Positions 11,815 to 23,608 are shown, counted from the stretch's first letter. The stretch is 64,000 bases of DNA from Cantharellus purpuraceus (GCA_025174535.1 JALBUN010000005.1:124001-188000); one strand, 5' to 3'. Notes: generated from the sequence alone by a model not told the origin. Made by a program: numbers and translations.

Positions 11815-12651
11815 TTAATCATACAGCTCCTTATGAAGCTGCTCTGACAAGTCAGTGTCCATATGATTGTCTTGATCATATGGCTCTGGAGGGGGATGGC
11901 TCTGGGTCATCCCTGAAGTGGTTGTAGTATCCTCATCCACTTGAATGGATGAGGAGGATGCAATTGCTACTGCAGCATCCCGATTGAGTTCATGATTAAG
12001 TTGATCATGACCCAAATGCTCAGCAAGAGAGCATTTAGCAGCTTTATGAGCTGCTTGGGAGACTCCTTGAGTCTCCTGCTTTTGCTTACTAACCCTGGCA
12101 GGCTGGTTAAAAGCTGCTCCAGAGGCGATGCGCTTAGCAAACTCCTCTAAAATAGCAGCATGATTGGGGGTGATGCCTCTCAATTGCCCAAACCAGAGTG
12201 CAAGCTCCAGTTCAGTATGTTCTTTGGGGGAGCAATTCCCCCAATCATACACTCCAGTGATTGAAGCATGAAAGGTGTCACCAAGAGTTGGTGAGAACTT
12301 TCGACCACTGGTCAATAATTTTCAGTGGCTGGGATTCTGGAATATAGTTCAGAGGTTCTTCTTGAATGCAGAAGAACCCTTCTTAGGAGTGGCCTTTTGC
12401 AGCCACATCCATATGTCCACATCGGACAAGTTCATGGTACTATCCAACTCCTGTCAGATGGCCAGGGGGACCCCATTAGGGTTTACTTGCCACCCCTGTA
12501 TGAGGGCAAGTGTGTCTACTTGTGTGGTTGGTAGAGTGATGATAAGACTCACGTTATCAGTGTGAGCCAGCAGAGTCATTCTCTTGATGACTCTGCACAT
12601 TGGTACAGTCCGTTCTGTGAATGGTGTGGCCAATGCCTTTTTATGGAGCAA
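11815..12651 (-). pseudogene. degenerate ORF next to the polypurine tract, function unknown
   Basis: The minus-strand frame 12315-11815 encodes 166 residues with an acidic C-terminus (EPYDQDNHMDTDLSEQLHKE). It appears to continue a frame at 12651-12454 (VPMCRVIKRMTLLAHTDNVS) after stops. I do not recognise the protein. It sits directly upstream of the polypurine tract and 3' LTR at 11453-11771, the place where extra ORFs follow pol in some LTR elements. Its upstream part is cut by the L1 LTR at 12711. Confidence 0.4.
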
Positions 12652-12710
12652 TATGAACTCCAGAGTGTCTGTATCACAGATGTTGAACCAGTCTGCCCTG
12701 ATAGAGGTGG

Positions 12711-14201
12711 TGTTTTGGAACCCGCAAAATTATGGTGTTAGGGCAAACTCTAAATCACCACAATTCCGTGAATGAACAGCTGAGAAGAATATCAAATCCT
12801 ACTGCAGCACAACTCCAGAAACAATTTAATGTTTGTACTTTGGTTACAATCCGTTGTAATGGTCAATGCAGACGATATGCAGGAAGGTAATACGTTTCTT
12901 AGCAGTAGGGAATGAATAAGACTTCCAGAGTCTAGAGTTCATGGACGCTTAGGGGTCCAGATATTCCAAAAAGAGGGGAATGCACTTAGAGGCTAGAGGA
13001 AGTAGGTGGATGAATACGACCGTCCAACCAGTGGCACTCTGAAGTGGGTAACAGCAATGTGTGAAGTAGTCTAGCAACTGCTTCACACGAGTTCAAGATC
13101 CTAATGCTCTGCAAAGGCAGTACACACTAGTAACTTAAACAAGAGCACTAATGGCAGGACTATCAACAGACAATCTCACCCTGTAGATTTGTAGTCATGC
13201 GAGGTAGATACTACACTCACGCCCAAAGCAGGACAATCACTACTTCGAGTGCAATCGAATACAGTTACCCTTGAACTGGACAATCAACAGTTACTGAGAT
13301 ATAGAGGATGACACTGTATGTCACTCTAGTCACACTGATGTGCAGATGATGGGGTAGAAAATGGTTATTTATTCAGAGGCAGAATGGGCTCCTTTTATAT
13401 TGTATTTACAGGAGCTGACTAATACTACTGGAAACTTCTACCTATTAATAGATGGAAACTACTGGAAGCTAGTGGAATAAGTGAGAAGGGGGTGGAAGTT
13501 TCCTAGCCAATGAGCTGCTTGGATTTGCTCTGACTCATGGCATGAGTCATGGATGGAGTCATAGTGTGACTCAGAGCTGGGGTCATAGTATGAGTAATCA
13601 CAGGAGTCATGGTATGAGTAATCACAGGAGTCATGGTATGAGTCATGGAAGGAGTCATGGTATGAGTCATGGAAGGAGTCATGGTATGAGTCATGGAAGG
13701 AGTCATAGCATGAGTCATGGCAGGAGTCATTGCATGAGTCACCATTACTCAAATAACTCAGTCAATACTTTGTTTCCCAGGCTGATTAGCACAGCTATGG
13801 GTAGGCACAGCTTCTATTGAACTCTCTACTGAAAATGGAGTCAGGAGGTGCAGTGGTTGTGAAGATATTGAGCATTTACTGGCAGTGGTGACCAGATTGA
13901 GTCAGAGATTGAAATGAGTCAGTTGTCCGGGTGACTCCGGCTGACTTTGAAGCTGTTGACATCTGCGAAGGTTTGTGGGTCCATGTGGGTCCCAAAACTT
14001 TGCCCAGCAGAACAATAAGTTTGTAGACTCATTTCTGCATGGAAAATTCCCGAAAAAATATGAAAAAATAGAGAATATTTGAATGGCCCTGAATCAAGAG
14101 AAAGCAGCACATATATGCTGATATTTTAAGGCCATGAAGCAAAATTGTACAGTTTTGGGACTTTAAACAAGATCTTTTAAGGGAAAACCAGTTCCCATAC
14201 A
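12711..14201 (-). mobile_element. L1 LTR copy 2
   Basis: A 1491-bp unit homologous to the 8796-10224 unit, reverse orientation: TGTTTTGGAACC...GTTCCCATACA. Its 5-bp flanks differ (GGTGG on the left, ACACC on the right), so it is not a simple solo-LTR insertion. ACACC matches the left flank of copy 3 at 29726. It is longer than the other copies partly because of an expanded minisatellite near 13525-13745. Confidence 0.88.
13525..13745. repeat. minisatellite inside L1 copy 2
   Basis: Tandem units of about 24 nt built from GGAGTCATGGTATGAGTCAT, with variant units toward the edges. The array opens long artefactual frames on both strands (repeats of MTHTMTPS or SHGMSHGR) that are not genes. Copy 3 of the LTR has only a short version (30570-30640). 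Confidence 0.85.
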
Positions 14202-15377
14202 ACACCCTCCTTTCTGACCCTGACAATGATCGCAGGACTGAAGGCGGCGAGTTGGGCCGGTAGGCCACACACACTCTACGCCCGCATCATGACACAAGTC
14301 ACAAGTTACGCCGGGCCCACCAAATGGCTCCGCCGGAGCCAGAGCCTTGGGTGGTCCACCCCTTCTCGCTGCAGCCTCCAAGTGTTCCCTCTCCTCCTCC
14401 TTGTCCTGCTGTTCTGCTGCCACCTTCTCCATCTCACGCTTGCGAAGCTGGATTGCTGACCTAGCAACACGCAGCTCCTTCTTACAGGTTGCCAACACGC
14501 AACTCTCCGCCTTGCACCATATGACCCTCCAATCCACCTCCCGCTTCTCCATATCAGCACTCAGGTACACCTTCAATGAAAAGACCGCAATGTCGAGATT
14601 CTTCTTGGTGGTAGCAGCATAGAGCTCCGCTCTTTGTGAGCCTCGACCGCGGCTACCCAAGCCATCTCCTTGTAACAATTTGAAGTTGGATCTGGCTCCA
14701 CATCCGTCCCAACATCCACACCCATCTTGGGCTCTGCATTTGCATTGAGCTCCATATTGGCATTGGGATCTGCCTCCACCTCCGCCCTCTCTGCCTCCGC
14801 CACTTCATCTTCCTCAGCCACACCCAACCCAAATAATGGCCATACCTGCAGATGTAACGGCGAGTCCACTGCAGTGACAGTTGTCGGACGAACTGTCTCC
14901 ATCTGCGTAACGGAGATGATGGCGACCTTGGGGGTCCCTGTCCATATTGGCACACTCGGACTTCCTGGGTGGCTGGTCGCCCCTGCCCTGGTCACCTCCT
15001 CCTCTACCTCCATGGTGGCCTCCAGCTCGTGTGCCTGCTCCTCCACTTCCTTCAGTCTCGCAGCCTCCCGCAAGTTCCTTGATCCTGTGGGCTCTCTCAG
15101 CCTTCGCTTCCTCCTCTTTCCTTCTCCATTCCGTCTCTGCTGCCTCTTTCCGCCTCTGCTCCTCCTCCTCCTTCCGTCTCCGTTCCGCCTCCTCCTCCTC
15201 CTTCCATCTCCGTTCCGCCTCCTCCTCCTCCTTCCATCTCCGTTCTGCTTCCTCCTCCTCTTTCCGTCTCCACTCCTCTTCCTCTTCCTTCCATTGGGCC
15301 AGGAGCAACTGCTCAAGCTCGGCCACACTCATGCTTGCCAAAGGGTTTGACATTGTTGAGGATAAGACCTCAATCAT
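14202..15377 (-). pseudogene. coiled-coil Zn2Cys6 repeat-associated gene, copy 1 (broken)
   Basis: The minus-strand frame opens at 15377 or 15353 (MSNPLASMSVAELEQLLLAQ). It runs into a long Glu/Arg/Lys-rich coiled coil (units of ERRWKEEEEA), shifts frame near 15075 into an acidic Ala/Glu stretch, and shifts again near 14640 (KNLDIAVFSLKV, MEKREVDWRVIWCK). It ends in CDLCHDAGVEC...SCDHCQGQKGGC. The Cys spacing C-X2-C-X6-C-X12-C-X2-C-X6-C fits the fungal Zn2Cys6 binuclear cluster. The frame is cut right after this cluster by the L1 LTR at 14201; its continuation is found at 29641-29725. A TATA box (minus TATAAAAGG) lies near 15386-15392. A DNA-binding role is inferred from the cluster only. Confidence 0.65.
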
Positions 15378-15494
15378 GCCCCTCCTTTTATATGTCTCCA
15401 GACCCCCAGTATAACTCTGACTGCACCCAACCGTCTCACCTATTCAATCCACAGACATGAGGCCTCAGGGGCTCAGCCTTAAATGGAGAGATAC

Positions 15495-16023
15495 TCTTAT
15501 GACTATATTCATTAATGCCCAGATCCCCGTCCGATCCACTCAGATTCCCCACACATATGAAATCTATACTCCATTTGGAAACCACCCCATCTCCATCTAC
15601 CTGTCCGATTGTCACCGCCGATTCTGCCCATCCATCTCCAGTTCTGATTGATGCATCAGCATCACCATAGGAACCCGGACATCCATCCCCATCAGACTCG
15701 GACATATTCATGTAAGGCCATTGGCCTCAGAGACCCATCACTGGAGTAATTATTATTAGATTTCAAATATGTATTTAAGTTGCCTGACTGGGGACTTCAT
15801 TCCCCAGTTCGAATATCGAATCACACCTAGTTCCTAAGTCTGATCCTAACTCTCTAAGTTGTACTCCATCTCCGAAATCTCGGATACCGGTATTAGTGAG
15901 GGCGCAGCACATAAGCTGAAGCCAAGTCCGTTCCGACCCCCACGATGTGCTCCAACTCTGACCCAACCTCCAACCCAACCTCCAACCCAATCTCTGACCC
16001 CCAATCAGACCTAGTGCGTAACA
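15495..16023 (+). repeat. gypsy LTR (+ orientation) abutting a minus-strand integrase
   Basis: About 529 bp, homologous to the complete LTRs at 23992 and 26015. It begins with a mutated TCTTATGACTATATTC and ends GACCTAGTGCGTAACA. It interrupts the minus-strand gypsy integrase right after the residues PSHVT. Confidence 0.8.
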
Positions 16024-16645
16024 GGATGTGACATGCGATGGGACTCTGTGTTTAGAAAATACATGGAGAACGAACAACTTAGCTAGTGAGGGGGAGGTGA
16101 TGGTGTCATGTGTTGGGATGAATAGTGACTGTTTAGTGAACCTGTCGACAATCACAAGTATGGTGTCATATCCAAGCGATGGGGGGAGCTTCTCTATGAA
16201 ATCTATGGAGATGGAGTTCCATGGTTGCTCCAGGACTGGAAGTTGCTTAAGCGTTCTGTAGGGTTTGTGCCTTTGCAATTTTGAGCGCATGCACGTGGTG
16301 CAGGAGTTACAGTAGTGTTGAATGTATTCTCACATTTTGGCCATATGTAGTCTTGTTGGATTAATCCTTGTGTGCAATTTTGCCCGAAATGGCCAGAGAT
16401 CAGGTGATCATGGTAATACTGCAAAACTTGGAGTCAGAGACCATTGGCATTGGGGACGTATATCCAGTTGTTGTGTCGGAGGTGTCCTTTGGGGTCAAGT
16501 GACCATTTCAGATTGGAAGGGTTGTCCAAGTGTTTAACTGCAACAGGATTGGATTGGAGTGATGAGTGGATGTCAGAGCGGAGTTGGTTGATGTCCATAA
16601 TGGTAACAACTTGGAGGGTGGGAGTCATGAGGGTGGATGCCCATA
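16024..16645 (-). pseudogene. Ty3/gypsy integrase, N-terminal half (element C)
   Basis: On the minus strand, in changing frames: end of RNase H/linker (LKWSLDPKGHLRHNNWIYVP), integrase zinc-binding part (YYHDHLISGHFGQ, CNSCTTCMRSKLQ), then core start NSISIDFIEKLPPS and ILVIVDRFTKQSLFIP with the first catalytic Asp. The frame stops at PSHVT where the LTR at 15495-16023 begins. The matching C-terminal half is on the + strand from 31988. An M element separates this piece from RNase H on the right. Confidence 0.83.
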
Positions 16646-17821
16646 GATGCTTGTTCAGAAATACAACAAATACATATATACAACCTATTTTCCTCAAATT
16701 TTACACAATACAATTCAATTCAAACTTATTTTCATATTTCAACATGATTCTCAAATTTTACACAATATACTGCATTAAAACATATCTTGATATTTTGGCA
16801 TAATTCTCAAAGATAATTCTTTTTTTACCCATTTAGTGGTGGCAACTCTCTTGAGGGAACATCCAAATATCATTGATTCTTTCTTATACAATACTTGTAA
16901 CATAATTTGAACTATCTTTAATCCCCACCTGGTATTTGTATATCTAAATACCCTATATAATACCAATTATATTAATACATACATTCCTATTATATCCATG
17001 TAAATGATTATGTTCATCTCAACCAAATATCTCATCTTTTAAAGTTTATTAAAATATAGAATATATGTTTATATTTATGAAAATTTCACACATCTGAAAT
17101 CTTTTAAGATATCCAAATTGTAACTCCCTGGCTTTATGTATCATTGAAATTCTGATGTATATCTCATATACATCAGAATATTGTATACTGAGACGCTCGT
17201 TCAGAAATACATCAAATATGTATATACAACCCATTTCCTCAAATTTTATATAATATACTTATATTAAAACATATTTTGATATTTCATACATGATTCTCAA
17301 ATTTATATAATTTACTTAGATTTAAAACATATTTTGATATTTTGACATGATTCTCAAAAATAATTCTTTTTTTTTCCATTTGCTGGTGGCAACTGCTTCA
17401 AGGAAATATTCTACTCCTGCTACACTTAATTTCTTTCACTCATTCTTTCTTGTACTATACTGGTCAAATAATCTAATGTACCTTGAATCCTCACCTGGTA
17501 TTTGTATATCTAAATGTTCTCTATTATACCAATAATATTAGTATATATATTACTGTTATATTCAAATAAATAATTATGTTCATCCATAACAAACATCTTA
17601 TCTTTTAAAGTTTATTAAAATATGAAATATATATTTATATTTATAAAAATTTAAGATATTCAAAAAAAACTTGGATATCCGAAATCTTTAAAGATATCCA
17701 GATTGTAACTCCCTATTTTTATGATCATTATTAAAATTCTGATGTACATCTTGTATACATCAGAATATTGTATAACAGCATCCTTCCGAACAAGCGTCTG
17801 ACATGATTCCAAACAAGCATC
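16646..17821 (+). mobile_element. M element copy 1, carrying nested copy 2
   Basis: This AT-rich, non-coding element has terminal inverted repeats: GATGCTTGTTCAGAA at the left, TTCCAAACAAGCATC at the right. Target duplication is ATA (16643-16645 and 17822-17824). Excluding the nested copy at 17192-17798 and its duplicated TGA, copy 1 is about 566 bp. It lies in the gypsy RNase H/integrase region. Confidence 0.85.
17192..17798 (+). mobile_element. M element copy 2, nested in copy 1
   Basis: A 607-bp copy with ends GACGCTCGTTCAGAA and TTCCGAACAAGCGTC, target duplication TGA (17189-17191 and 17799-17801). It is more diverged from copies 1, 3 and 4 than they are from one another, although it must have inserted after copy 1. 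Confidence 0.85.
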
Positions 17822-17824
17822 ATA

Positions 17825-19200
17825 GGGATGATGCCAGCTGCTCATTAGTGAATACAGGATGAAAGTTGTGTGGGTTTACAGTGGCATAGTTGCTATTCCC
17901 CTCTTTAGGGTAGACGTCCCAGCATCTAGTTAACACGTCAGGCTTTGCTCCGAGTCGACCTGGATGGAAATGGATAATGAGATTGAACTGAGATAGGTAT
18001 TCAGACCATCGGACTTGTCTCCGGGTGAGCAGTTTTGTTGTGGAGAAGTATTACAAGTTCTTGTGGTCAGTTATGACATCCACTGGATCAGAGGGGCCTT
18101 CGAGGTAATGTCTCCATATCTGGAAGGCTTCATATATGGCAAGGAGCTCTTTGTCATGGACATCATAGTTCAGTTTGGGGGGTGTAAATGTACGCAAGTG
18201 AAAAGCGATCGGATGGACTTGTCCATTGTCTGGAGAGATGATGGACAGGATCGCAGCAAGTACATAGTCAGAGGCATTGGTTTCTAATAGGATAGGAACA
18301 TCTGGAACCCAATGAGTCAGTATTGGAGTGGAAGTAAAGGCCTCTTTCAAGGTCTCAAAGCTCTGTCTACATTCGTCAGTGCAATTCCATTGGATACCCT
18401 TCCTAGTAAGTCGGGTGAGTGGGACAGTGATATCGGAGTAGCCGTAAATGAAGCGGTGGTAGAAGTTGGTGAACCCAGGAAGGACTGTACATGTTTGACT
18501 TTCTGTGGTTCTGGCCATTCCTGTATGGCTTTGATTTTGTCATTGGACATTGTCAGTCCTGCCAGGGAAAGGATATAGCAGATACTTGACCGAGTCGGAG
18601 TGGAATTCACATTTGTCAGTGTGGGCGAAAAGGCCATGTTTTTGGAGATGTCAGAGTACCTCCCAGACATGTGTCCAATGCTCTTCTTCATTATCCAAAT
18701 ATACCAAAATGTCATCTAAGTAAACGAGGACGGTCACATTGAGGAGGTCAGCGAAGGTATCATTCATGAACCTCTGGGGGGCAGCCAGAGCATTGGTTAG
18801 TCCGAAGGGCATGACACACCATTTGAAAGATCCATATTGTGTGTGGAAAGTTGTTTTCCATTTGTCGCCTTCTTGGATGCAGACTAGATGGTAGGCATGT
18901 CAGAGATCTATTTTGGAATAGATCTTAGCCTTTTGAGGACTCTCAAGTAGGTCTGCGGTGCAGGGTATTGGGTATTGATCTTTCTTGGTGATCTTGTTAA
19001 GTCCACAGAAGTTGATGCATAGACAGAGTGTTCTGTCCTTTTTGCAGACAGGACTGGAGCTCCATGGGGCAATAGGGATGGGCAGATGAAGCCCATGGCC
19101 AAGTTCTCATCTATGAATGTTCAGAGAGCCAGTAGCTCTTTTTGGATAGCGAGTAAATAGGGCCAAGCGGAGGGGTGGAGTTGTCATCCAGTTCAATCTT
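17825..19200 (-). pseudogene. Ty3/gypsy reverse transcriptase and RNase H (element C)
   Basis: Minus-strand, broken into several frames. The RT catalytic YLDD is encoded at 18711-18722 within [19 protein letters not shown]. Downstream come AGLTMSNDKIKAIQEWPEPQ and FTNFYHRFIYGYSDI, then RNase H with ETNASDYVLAAILSI, HDKELLAIYEAFQIWRHYLE, TDHKNL, and (17825-18050) [14 protein letters not shown] plus [14 protein letters not shown]. Order and motifs are those of chromoviral gypsy pol. Frameshifts and stops make it inactive. Confidence 0.87.
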
Positions 19201-19212
19201 GAGATTGTATGG

Positions 19213-21640
19213 TCAGTGTTCTGCTAGGGAGTCGGCTTTAGACTTTCTGAACATATTGGCAAACTCATGATACTCCTTAGGAACCATAGATAGGTCCGGT
19301 GGAGTTGATTGGGCAGAACGAGCAGCGAGGAATATTGGATCAGAGAGGTGAACCTGGAATGTGTGAGAACCAATCAGTTTGCTTAGTCTGGCAAAGACCA
19401 TAGCATCCACCATTGATATAGATGGAGGGGTAGATGGAGTATCCATCGGAGTGGAGTCAGTGGAGGCGGAAGATAGTTTCACACCTAAAGTTGCTGGTGA
19501 TGTCGGGGATGACACAGCCTGTACTGGAGAACGGAATGTGATATGGCCCAATGCCCAGTCAATCAACAGATTGTAGCGGGTGAGCCAATTATGTCCAAGA
19601 ACCACAGAACAGCTGGAGTCAAGTGGAGTAACATAGAATGTAAGGTTCTGGATTTCTCCAACAGAAAAACAGATAGACAGATCTATAGCTCGTGAAATAA
19701 CAGCATTAGTAGTGCCATCAAATAATCGGAGTGATATCAGAGTTATGGTGTATGTATGGAGTTTATGTAAATCGGAAAAAGAGGAATCGAGGAAACAGTG
19801 AGTAGAACCGGAGTCAATTAATGCTTGGATAGCGATATCAGGAATGGAGTTGGAGTAGACGAGGAGGGTAAGGGAGTCGGAGTGGGAAAGAGTGGATGCG
19901 TTCAGGCAGACCTCGTTTGTCATACAGGGAGTACCAACACAGCCCTCAGCCTGTATGGAGGCTATAGGACTGCTTACTATTTTTTTTGGTCCGTTGTGGC
20001 ATTGGTGGCACAGCCCTTTGCCTTTGCTGCAGATGAGGTTGTCTTGTTGCAATCCTTGGCTTGGTGGCCAGGCTTTCCGCAGAACAGACAGAGGTTGTTG
20101 TCCATGTGGCACTGGCATTCCTGCTGGGTAAGTTTTCCATCTTTCCCCAGCTTGGTGGAGAGGTCCAGAGTGCTCTTGTGAGATCCGGAGTTATTGCTGG
20201 TGCTGGAGTTGTTCTGACTGGACCAGAAGCAGTGGCATTACCAGTGTTTGACTTCTGGCTGGAGTTGGTAGTAGTCTTCTTATTGGACCCCTTGTTGGAC
20301 TTTGGGGTCTTGTCTGATGATTTGTCTGATTTGTTGTTAGCTGAATTTTTGCAGGAGACCTCAGATTGATGTTCCCAATGATGGATTGGGCAAGCTTGTG
20401 AAGGTTAACCAAAGTATCTGGCTTACCAATGCGTGATATCTCATCCTTGTGGGATGGGAGTCCAACGTAAAATTGGTGTCAGAGTGTGGCATCGCCCCAT
20501 TGGACTTTTGGGGCTAGCTGCTGGAAACTCACAATGTATTTTGTGATTTTGTGATTTTCCTTCATCCAAAGTCGATCGAGCTCATTCTTGGCATTGGCCT
20601 CAGGGCTGTAAGGACTGAAATTGGTCTGAAGTTCGGAGATGAAGTTGGAGTAGTCTTCTGACCATATTGGATCATCGGAGTCATCCATGAGCGCTGGCTT
20701 GAAGTAATCTAGTGTGGTGCCCTTGACGCTTGTTTGGAATCATGTCAGTATACAATATTCTGATGTATATGAGATATACATCAGAATTTCAATGATACAT
20801 AAAGCCAGGGAGTTACAATTTGGATATCTTAAAAGATTTCAGATGTGTGAAATTTTCATAAATATAAACATATATTCTATATTTTAATAAACTTTAAAAG
20901 ATGAGATATTTGGTTGAGATGAACATAATCATTTACATGGATATAATGGGAATGTATGTATTAATATAATTGGTATTATATAGGATATTTAGATATACAA
21001 ATACCAGGTGGGGATTAAAGATAGTTCAAATTATGTTACAAGTATTGTACAAGAAAGAATCAATGATATTTGGATGTTCCCTCAAGAGAGTTGCCACCAC
21101 TAAATGGGGAAAAAACAATTATTTTTTAAGAATTATGCCAAAATATCAAGATATGTTTTAATCTAGTATATTGTGTAAAATTTGAGAATCATGTTGAAAT
21201 ATGAAAATAAGTTTGAATTGAAGTGTATTGTGTAAAATTTGAGGAAAATAGGTTGTATATATGTATTTGTTGTATTTCTGAACAAGTGTCCCTGAGATAG
21301 GACATGGCAAAGGTGACCTTTGCCTGATCAGATGAACGTGTCGGGGCGGTCGTGGAAGTTCAACTGGCATTGCACCAAGAATGGCTGGAGCTTGCGTGGA
21401 TTGGAACCATCGAATGGGTCAGGTTCCCGGACCTTGGTCCAGGACTTAGGGGCTTGTGGTGTACAGATGCTGCTGGCAAGCAGGGAGATGGCTTGTGCCA
21501 GATTTGGGGAGGGCGGGGTGTCGTCCTCTTCATTGATGGCCTCTATGTGGTCCATCAGTTCTTCGATGACCTTGGGGATGGTGTTGATGCTGGGAGCAGG
21601 CACCTCGACAGTTCATGCGCATTCGGAATTGGCGGTGGAT
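19213..21640 (-). pseudogene. Ty3/gypsy gag and protease (element C), split by an M element
   Basis: Gag begins near 21640 (INTIPKVIEELMDHIEA, PFDGSNPRKLQPFLVQCQL), is interrupted by M copy 3 at 20725-21290, and resumes (DDSDDPIWSEDYSNFISEL). A CCHC knuckle of the LCLFCGKPGHQAKDC type is recoverable near 20045-20110. The protease has DSGSTHCFLDSSFSDLH near 19785-19830 and VVLGHNWLTRYN near 19570. The frame continues to 19213 (MVPKEYHEFANMFRKSKADSL), just before the RT. It matches elements A and B closely. Confidence 0.85.
20725..21290 (-). mobile_element. M element copy 3
   Basis: A 566-bp copy, reverse orientation: GACGCTTGTTTGGAATCATG...TTCTGAACAAGTGTC. It interrupts the gag of element C. 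The flanking trinucleotides are CTT (20722-20724) and CCT (21291-21293), consistent with a 3-bp duplication carrying one mutation, judged against the uninterrupted gag at 26900-26930. Confidence 0.85.
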
Positions 21641-21680
21641 TGTGGCATTGGTAGGAGTGAGTATGGCAGTTCAAATATAC

Positions 21681-22752
21681 TGTTATGCACTAGGTCCAAA
21701 TTGGGGTCGGAGGTTGGGTCAGAGGTTTGGTTGGAGTCAGAGAAGGAGTCAGGTATGTCGTGGGGGTCGGAATGGACTTGGCTTCAGCTTATGTGCTGCA
21801 CCCTCACTAATACCAGTGTCCGAGATTTTGGAGATGGAGTACGACTTAGACGCTTGTTCAGAAATACAACAAATACATATATACAACCTATTTTCCTCAA
21901 ATTTTATACAATACACTTCAATTCAAACTTATTTTCATATTTCAACATGATTCTCAAATTTTACACAATATACTAGATTAAAACATATTGTGATATTTTG
22001 GCATAATTCTCAAAAATAATTGTTTTTTCCCCATTTAGTGGTGGCAACTCTCTTGAGGGAACATCCAAATATCATTGATTCTTTCTTGTACAATACTTGT
22101 AACATAATTTGAACTATCTTTAATCCCCACCTGGTATTTGTATATCTAAATACCCTATATAATACCAATTATATTAATACAGACATTCCTATTATATCCA
22201 TGTAAATGATTATGTTCATCTCAACCAAATATCTCATCTTTTAAAGTTTATTAAAATATAGAATATATGTTTATATTTATGAAAATTTCACACATCTGAA
22301 ATCTTTTAAGATATCCAAATTGTAACTCCCTGGCTTTATGTATCATTGAAATCCTGATGTATATCTCCTATACATCAGAATATTGTATACTGACATGATT
22401 CCGAACAAGTGTCTTAGGGAGTTAGGATCGGACTTAGGAACTAGGCGTGATTCAATATTCAAAGTCCCCAGTCAGGCAACTTAAATACATATTTGAAATC
22501 TAATAATAATTACTCCGGTAATGGGTCTCCAAGGCTGTGAGTATGTCTGAGTCCAATGGGGATGGATGTCCAGGTTCCTATGGTGATGCTGATGCATCAA
22601 TCGGAACTGGAGATGGATGGGTGGAATCGGTGGTGACAATCGGACAGGTAAATGGAGATGTGATGGTTTCCAAATGGAGTATAGATTTCATATGCGCGGG
22701 GATCTGGGTGGATCGGACGGGGATCTGGGCGTTAATGAATATAGTCATAACA
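21681..22752 (-). repeat. 5' LTR of gypsy element C, containing M copy 4
   Basis: A reverse-orientation gypsy LTR starting TGTTATGCACTAGG and ending GAATATAGTCATAACA; about 504 bp without the 568-bp M insertion. It directly precedes the element C gag on the minus strand, so it is that element's 5' LTR. On the right it adjoins a fragment of another LTR of the same family (22753-22859). Confidence 0.82.
21849..22413 (+). mobile_element. M element copy 4 with a TTA target duplication
   Basis: A 565-bp copy, GACGCTTGTTCAGAA...TTCCGAACAAGTGTC, flanked by TTA (21846-21848 and 22414-22416). The same LTR position without the insertion is present at 31241-31275 and reads CAACTTAGAGAGTTAGG, which directly shows the empty site. 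No coding capacity. Confidence 0.92.
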
Positions 22753-22859
22753 CTTAAATACATGTCCAAGATCTAATAATAATTACTCCAATGATGGATC
22801 TCTGAGGCCAACAGCCTTACAAGAATATGCCTGAGTCTGATGGGGATGGATGTCCAAGT
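22753..22859 (-). repeat. gypsy LTR fragment
   Basis: A piece of the same LTR family (ATCTAATAATAATTACTCC, TCTGATGGGGATGGATGTCC). It continues as a few bases at 23614-23625 after the solo LTR at 22860-23608. Confidence 0.7.
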
Positions 22860-23608
22860 TGTTGTTCTGGCTGCCGGACTTCTGGGGAGAAGGGAGAGGA
22901 GAGGGGGATTAGAGGGGACAGGGGAGGAACAGGAGCATATAGGAGGCTCAGGAGGTTTTGAGGGACAAAGGGGGTAAAGGAGGGCGGTTACAGGAATGGA
23001 ATAGGGAACAGGAGAAGCCCTTGTGAGTTCCAGAACTTCTTGGACATTATTTCGCTTTTATTTTCATCATTTCATCATCATGGACACTTCCCCCCCATCA
23101 TCATCTCATCATCCATCCCATCATTGACTCAGGACATTTACGAATGACTTCACTCATTCATAGGACTTAGTATCATATATAAATCACATATGTAATGCAC
23201 TTGAATTGACAGAGCAATTATCTCTCACTTGTTCTGTGTGTGTCTGAATCTATTCGTATCTGGAATATCTCCAGAACGAACGCGTATTTCTATTAGCTTT
23301 TGCATATTCTATTAGAATATTGCATATCCAACTCAAATCTCGAGTTACGAAGCCATACAATCACTGGCTATTTTTTTATTAAGCATTTACTCTCGTTCAA
23401 GTCATCTGCTCCTCATCCCTGCTCAAATTGTCAATATCTAGACGAAGACTACACCAAATCCCATCAAACTTCATACGAGGATACTCCCAAGATATATCTC
23501 AAATTCGACTGCGCATACATCGTGTTCCCACCACTGCTCCATTTTCTATTCAACTTCTGCTCGTCACTACACCTCAGCAAGGCAATTATTTACATTATTC
23601 AAATAACA
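22860..23608. mobile_element. 749-bp solo LTR with a CAAGT target duplication
   Basis: It starts TGTTGTTCTGGCTGCC and ends TTCAAATAACA. The 5-bp repeat CAAGT lies at 22855-22859 and 23609-23613, inside a gypsy LTR fragment. It is purine-rich in the first 150 bp and has TATATAAATC near 23176. This family appears only once in the window. Orientation is taken as + from the TATA position. Confidence 0.72.

Noticed and set aside
13459..13820. Repetitive open frames on both strands (His/Ser/Met repeats)
   Set aside because: They are by-products of the 24-nt minisatellite inside an LTR; no start context, promoter or homologous protein.
14727..15414. Long + strand Ser/Leu/Pro-rich frames opposite the Zn2Cys6 gene copies (also 34063-34778)
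   Set aside because: They mirror the Glu/Arg codons of the minus-strand coiled coil; the minus frame has the zinc cluster and the promoter.
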